This document shows positions 63,072 to 64,000 of a stretch of DNA of 64,000 nt, piece after piece. The notes under the pieces were generated by a model. That model made no database searches. It had not been told where the DNA came from and saw only the letters and a program-made list of their open reading frames with translations. Origin of the DNA: Croceimicrobium sp963974215 (GTDB lineage Bacteria; Bacteroidota; Bacteroidia; Flavobacteriales; Schleiferiaceae). The number at the start of each line of letters is the position of its first letter. Position 1 is the stretch's first letter. The position numbers and the translations under genes are program-made. The stretch is taken from positions 372,001 through 436,000 of the forward strand of contig CAXBBL010000001.1 of NCBI GenBank assembly GCA_963974215.1. The letters run 5' to 3'.

Positions 63072-64000
63072 TCTCCAACAACTTGAACAGGACTTAGGTT
63101 TTTATTGAGCGCCTCGAGAATAGCCTTGTATAATTCACCCGATTTAAAAGGCTTGGTTACATAACCAGTGAAGTCATTATTTTGCACACTATGCCTAGTT
63201 TCCACTAGCACATCGGCTGTTAAGGCGATTATAGGGGTGTTTTTGTTGGGGTTTTGGGCATTATTAAAGATTTCTGTCGCCGCGGTAATGCCGTTTTTCT
63301 TGGGCATTTGTAAGTCCATTAAAATCACATCGTATTTTTTGTCCAAGCTTTTCAGTAAAACCTCTTCCCCATCACTGGCTATTTCAATAATGGCATCCCA
63401 TCGGTTAACCACTTGTTTAATTAAAAGCTGGTTTATTTTATTATCCTCGGCAACCAGTATTTCCACTCCGCTCAAACTGGCCTCATCTAGCTTTAAGTTT
63501 AGCTTTTTCGTTGCCGCTGCACCATCATCGCTCGCTAAAGTAAAGGGCAGGTAAAAGCTAAAGGTACTTCCTTTATTTAATTCACTTTCTAGTTTTAGTT
63601 CGCCTTTTTGTAACTCGACTAAACGTCTACTAATGGCTAAGCCTAAGCCGGTACCGCCAAAGGTGCGGGTAGTATCGGTATAAGCTTGGGTAAAGCTTTC
63701 GAAGATACCCGCTTGTTTTTCGACTGCGATACCGATGCCTGTGTCACTAACAGCGAAGAGTAACTCCACTTGATTTTCAATACGTTTTCGAATACTTACT
63801 TTTATCCGTACTTCACCTTTTAAGGTGAATTTCAGGGCATTGCTAATTAGGTTGAGTAAAACTTGATTTAAGCGATAGGGGTCGCCCTTAACAAAGGGTG
63901 GGCAGTCACTATTTATTTCCAACTCTAGTCTCAAGTGCTTACTTTGCGCTTTTACCCGCAAGGTTTTAATCAGCTTAGTTAAGAGCTCTTCTACGTTAAA
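63053..64000 (-). CDS. Hybrid sensor histidine kinase, C-terminal part
   Basis: The frame is open past the right edge of the window, so the N-terminus is missing. The visible part is an HATPase_c domain (N-box DPYRLNQVLLNLISNALKFT, DTGIGI, GTGLGLAISRRL) followed by a receiver domain (VEILVAEDNKINQLL, phospho-acceptor Asp in ILMDLQMPKKNG, then IALTADV and GYVTKPFK). It is probably a hybrid kinase signalling by phosphorelay. The ligand domain is not in view. Confidence 0.93.
   Translation of the reverse strand, partial: FNVEELLTKLIKTLRVKAQSKHLRLELEINSDCPPFVKGDPYRLNQVLLNLISNALKFTLKGEVRIKVSIRKRIENQVELLFAVSDTGIGIAVEKQAGIFESFTQAYTDTTRTFGGTGLGLAISRRLVELQKGELKLESELNKGSTFSFYLPFTLASDDGAAATKKLNLKLDEASLSGVEILVAEDNKINQLLIKQVVNRWDAIIEIASDGEEVLLKSLDKKYDVILMDLQMPKKNGITAATEIFNNAQNPNKNTPIIALTADVLVETRHSVQNNDFTGYVTKPFKSGELYKAILEALNKNLSPVQVVGDKKRPS

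Overview
The window looks like chromosomal DNA of a marine-type member of the Bacteroidota (Flavobacteriales-like). The evidence is a secreted protein with a type IX secretion C-terminal domain, a TonB-dependent receptor with a CXXC plug motif, an EnvC-like peptidase with degenerate metal ligands, DUF4292 and DUF2795 proteins, a DksA-like protein without zinc cysteines, and promoters of the Bacteroidota form TTG-N19-21-TAnnTTTG (upstream of sodB, of the tetR-like gene and of the TonB receptor). No rRNA, tRNA, CRISPR array, phage or transposase gene was seen. Family names come from motifs read by eye, with no database search.

Layout. 1-4373: a RecB/AddA-like helicase running off the left edge, an SDR, sodB and lpxH. 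4470-6741: a small AT-rich accessory patch (SUMF1-like protein, two unknown membrane proteins) invaded by a palindromic element. 6843-8424: an outer-membrane protein and a CDP-alcohol phosphatidyltransferase. 8452-15435: a metal-uptake locus, in which a frameshifted TonB receptor diverges from an MntR/DtxR-like regulator followed by troABCD-like transporter genes; one permease is fused to a regulator-like domain. 15600-23160: envelope and housekeeping genes (envC-like, DUF4292, TPR, nucleotidyltransferase, dut, flippase). 23294-28373: M28 peptidase, gpsA, a nitroreductase with the iodotyrosine deiodinase lid residues, and a large membrane protein. 28642-34263: a TetR-controlled export-like operon (LolA-like protein, two FtsX-type permeases, ATPase, beta-barrel). 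34374-38737: secreted and outer-membrane proteins, one with a T9SS signal. 38800-50586: patatin-BamA, uvrC, mutT, a serine hydrolase, lipB, pgi-like, lspA, dksA-like, ileS. 50709-52662: a potassium-channel-type ionotropic glutamate receptor coupled to a beta-propeller lipoprotein. 53000-54681: a degenerate ATPase and a RidA protein between two ends of the palindromic element. 54693-59673: a giant cellulose-synthase-like GT2 fused to glycosidase-like regions, plus a GH lipoprotein. 59739-64000: an antiporter, a catalytically dead LMW-phosphatase-like protein, a PduO-type adenosyltransferase, DUF2795 and a partial hybrid histidine kinase.

Most notable: (1) a ~260 bp two-hairpin element with terminal inverted repeats. 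Copy 1 is flanked by TTAA on both sides, and removing it in silico with one TTAA restores an open reading frame with a natural-looking C-terminus. Copy 2 lies between convergent genes, and the ends of copy 3 bracket two genes. (2) The synthase-hydrolase fusion locus. (3) The glutamate-receptor channel/propeller pair. (4) A frameshift in the metal-locus TonB receptor. (5) lipB with no ATG, GTG or TTG start in the needed region, pointing to an ATT start.
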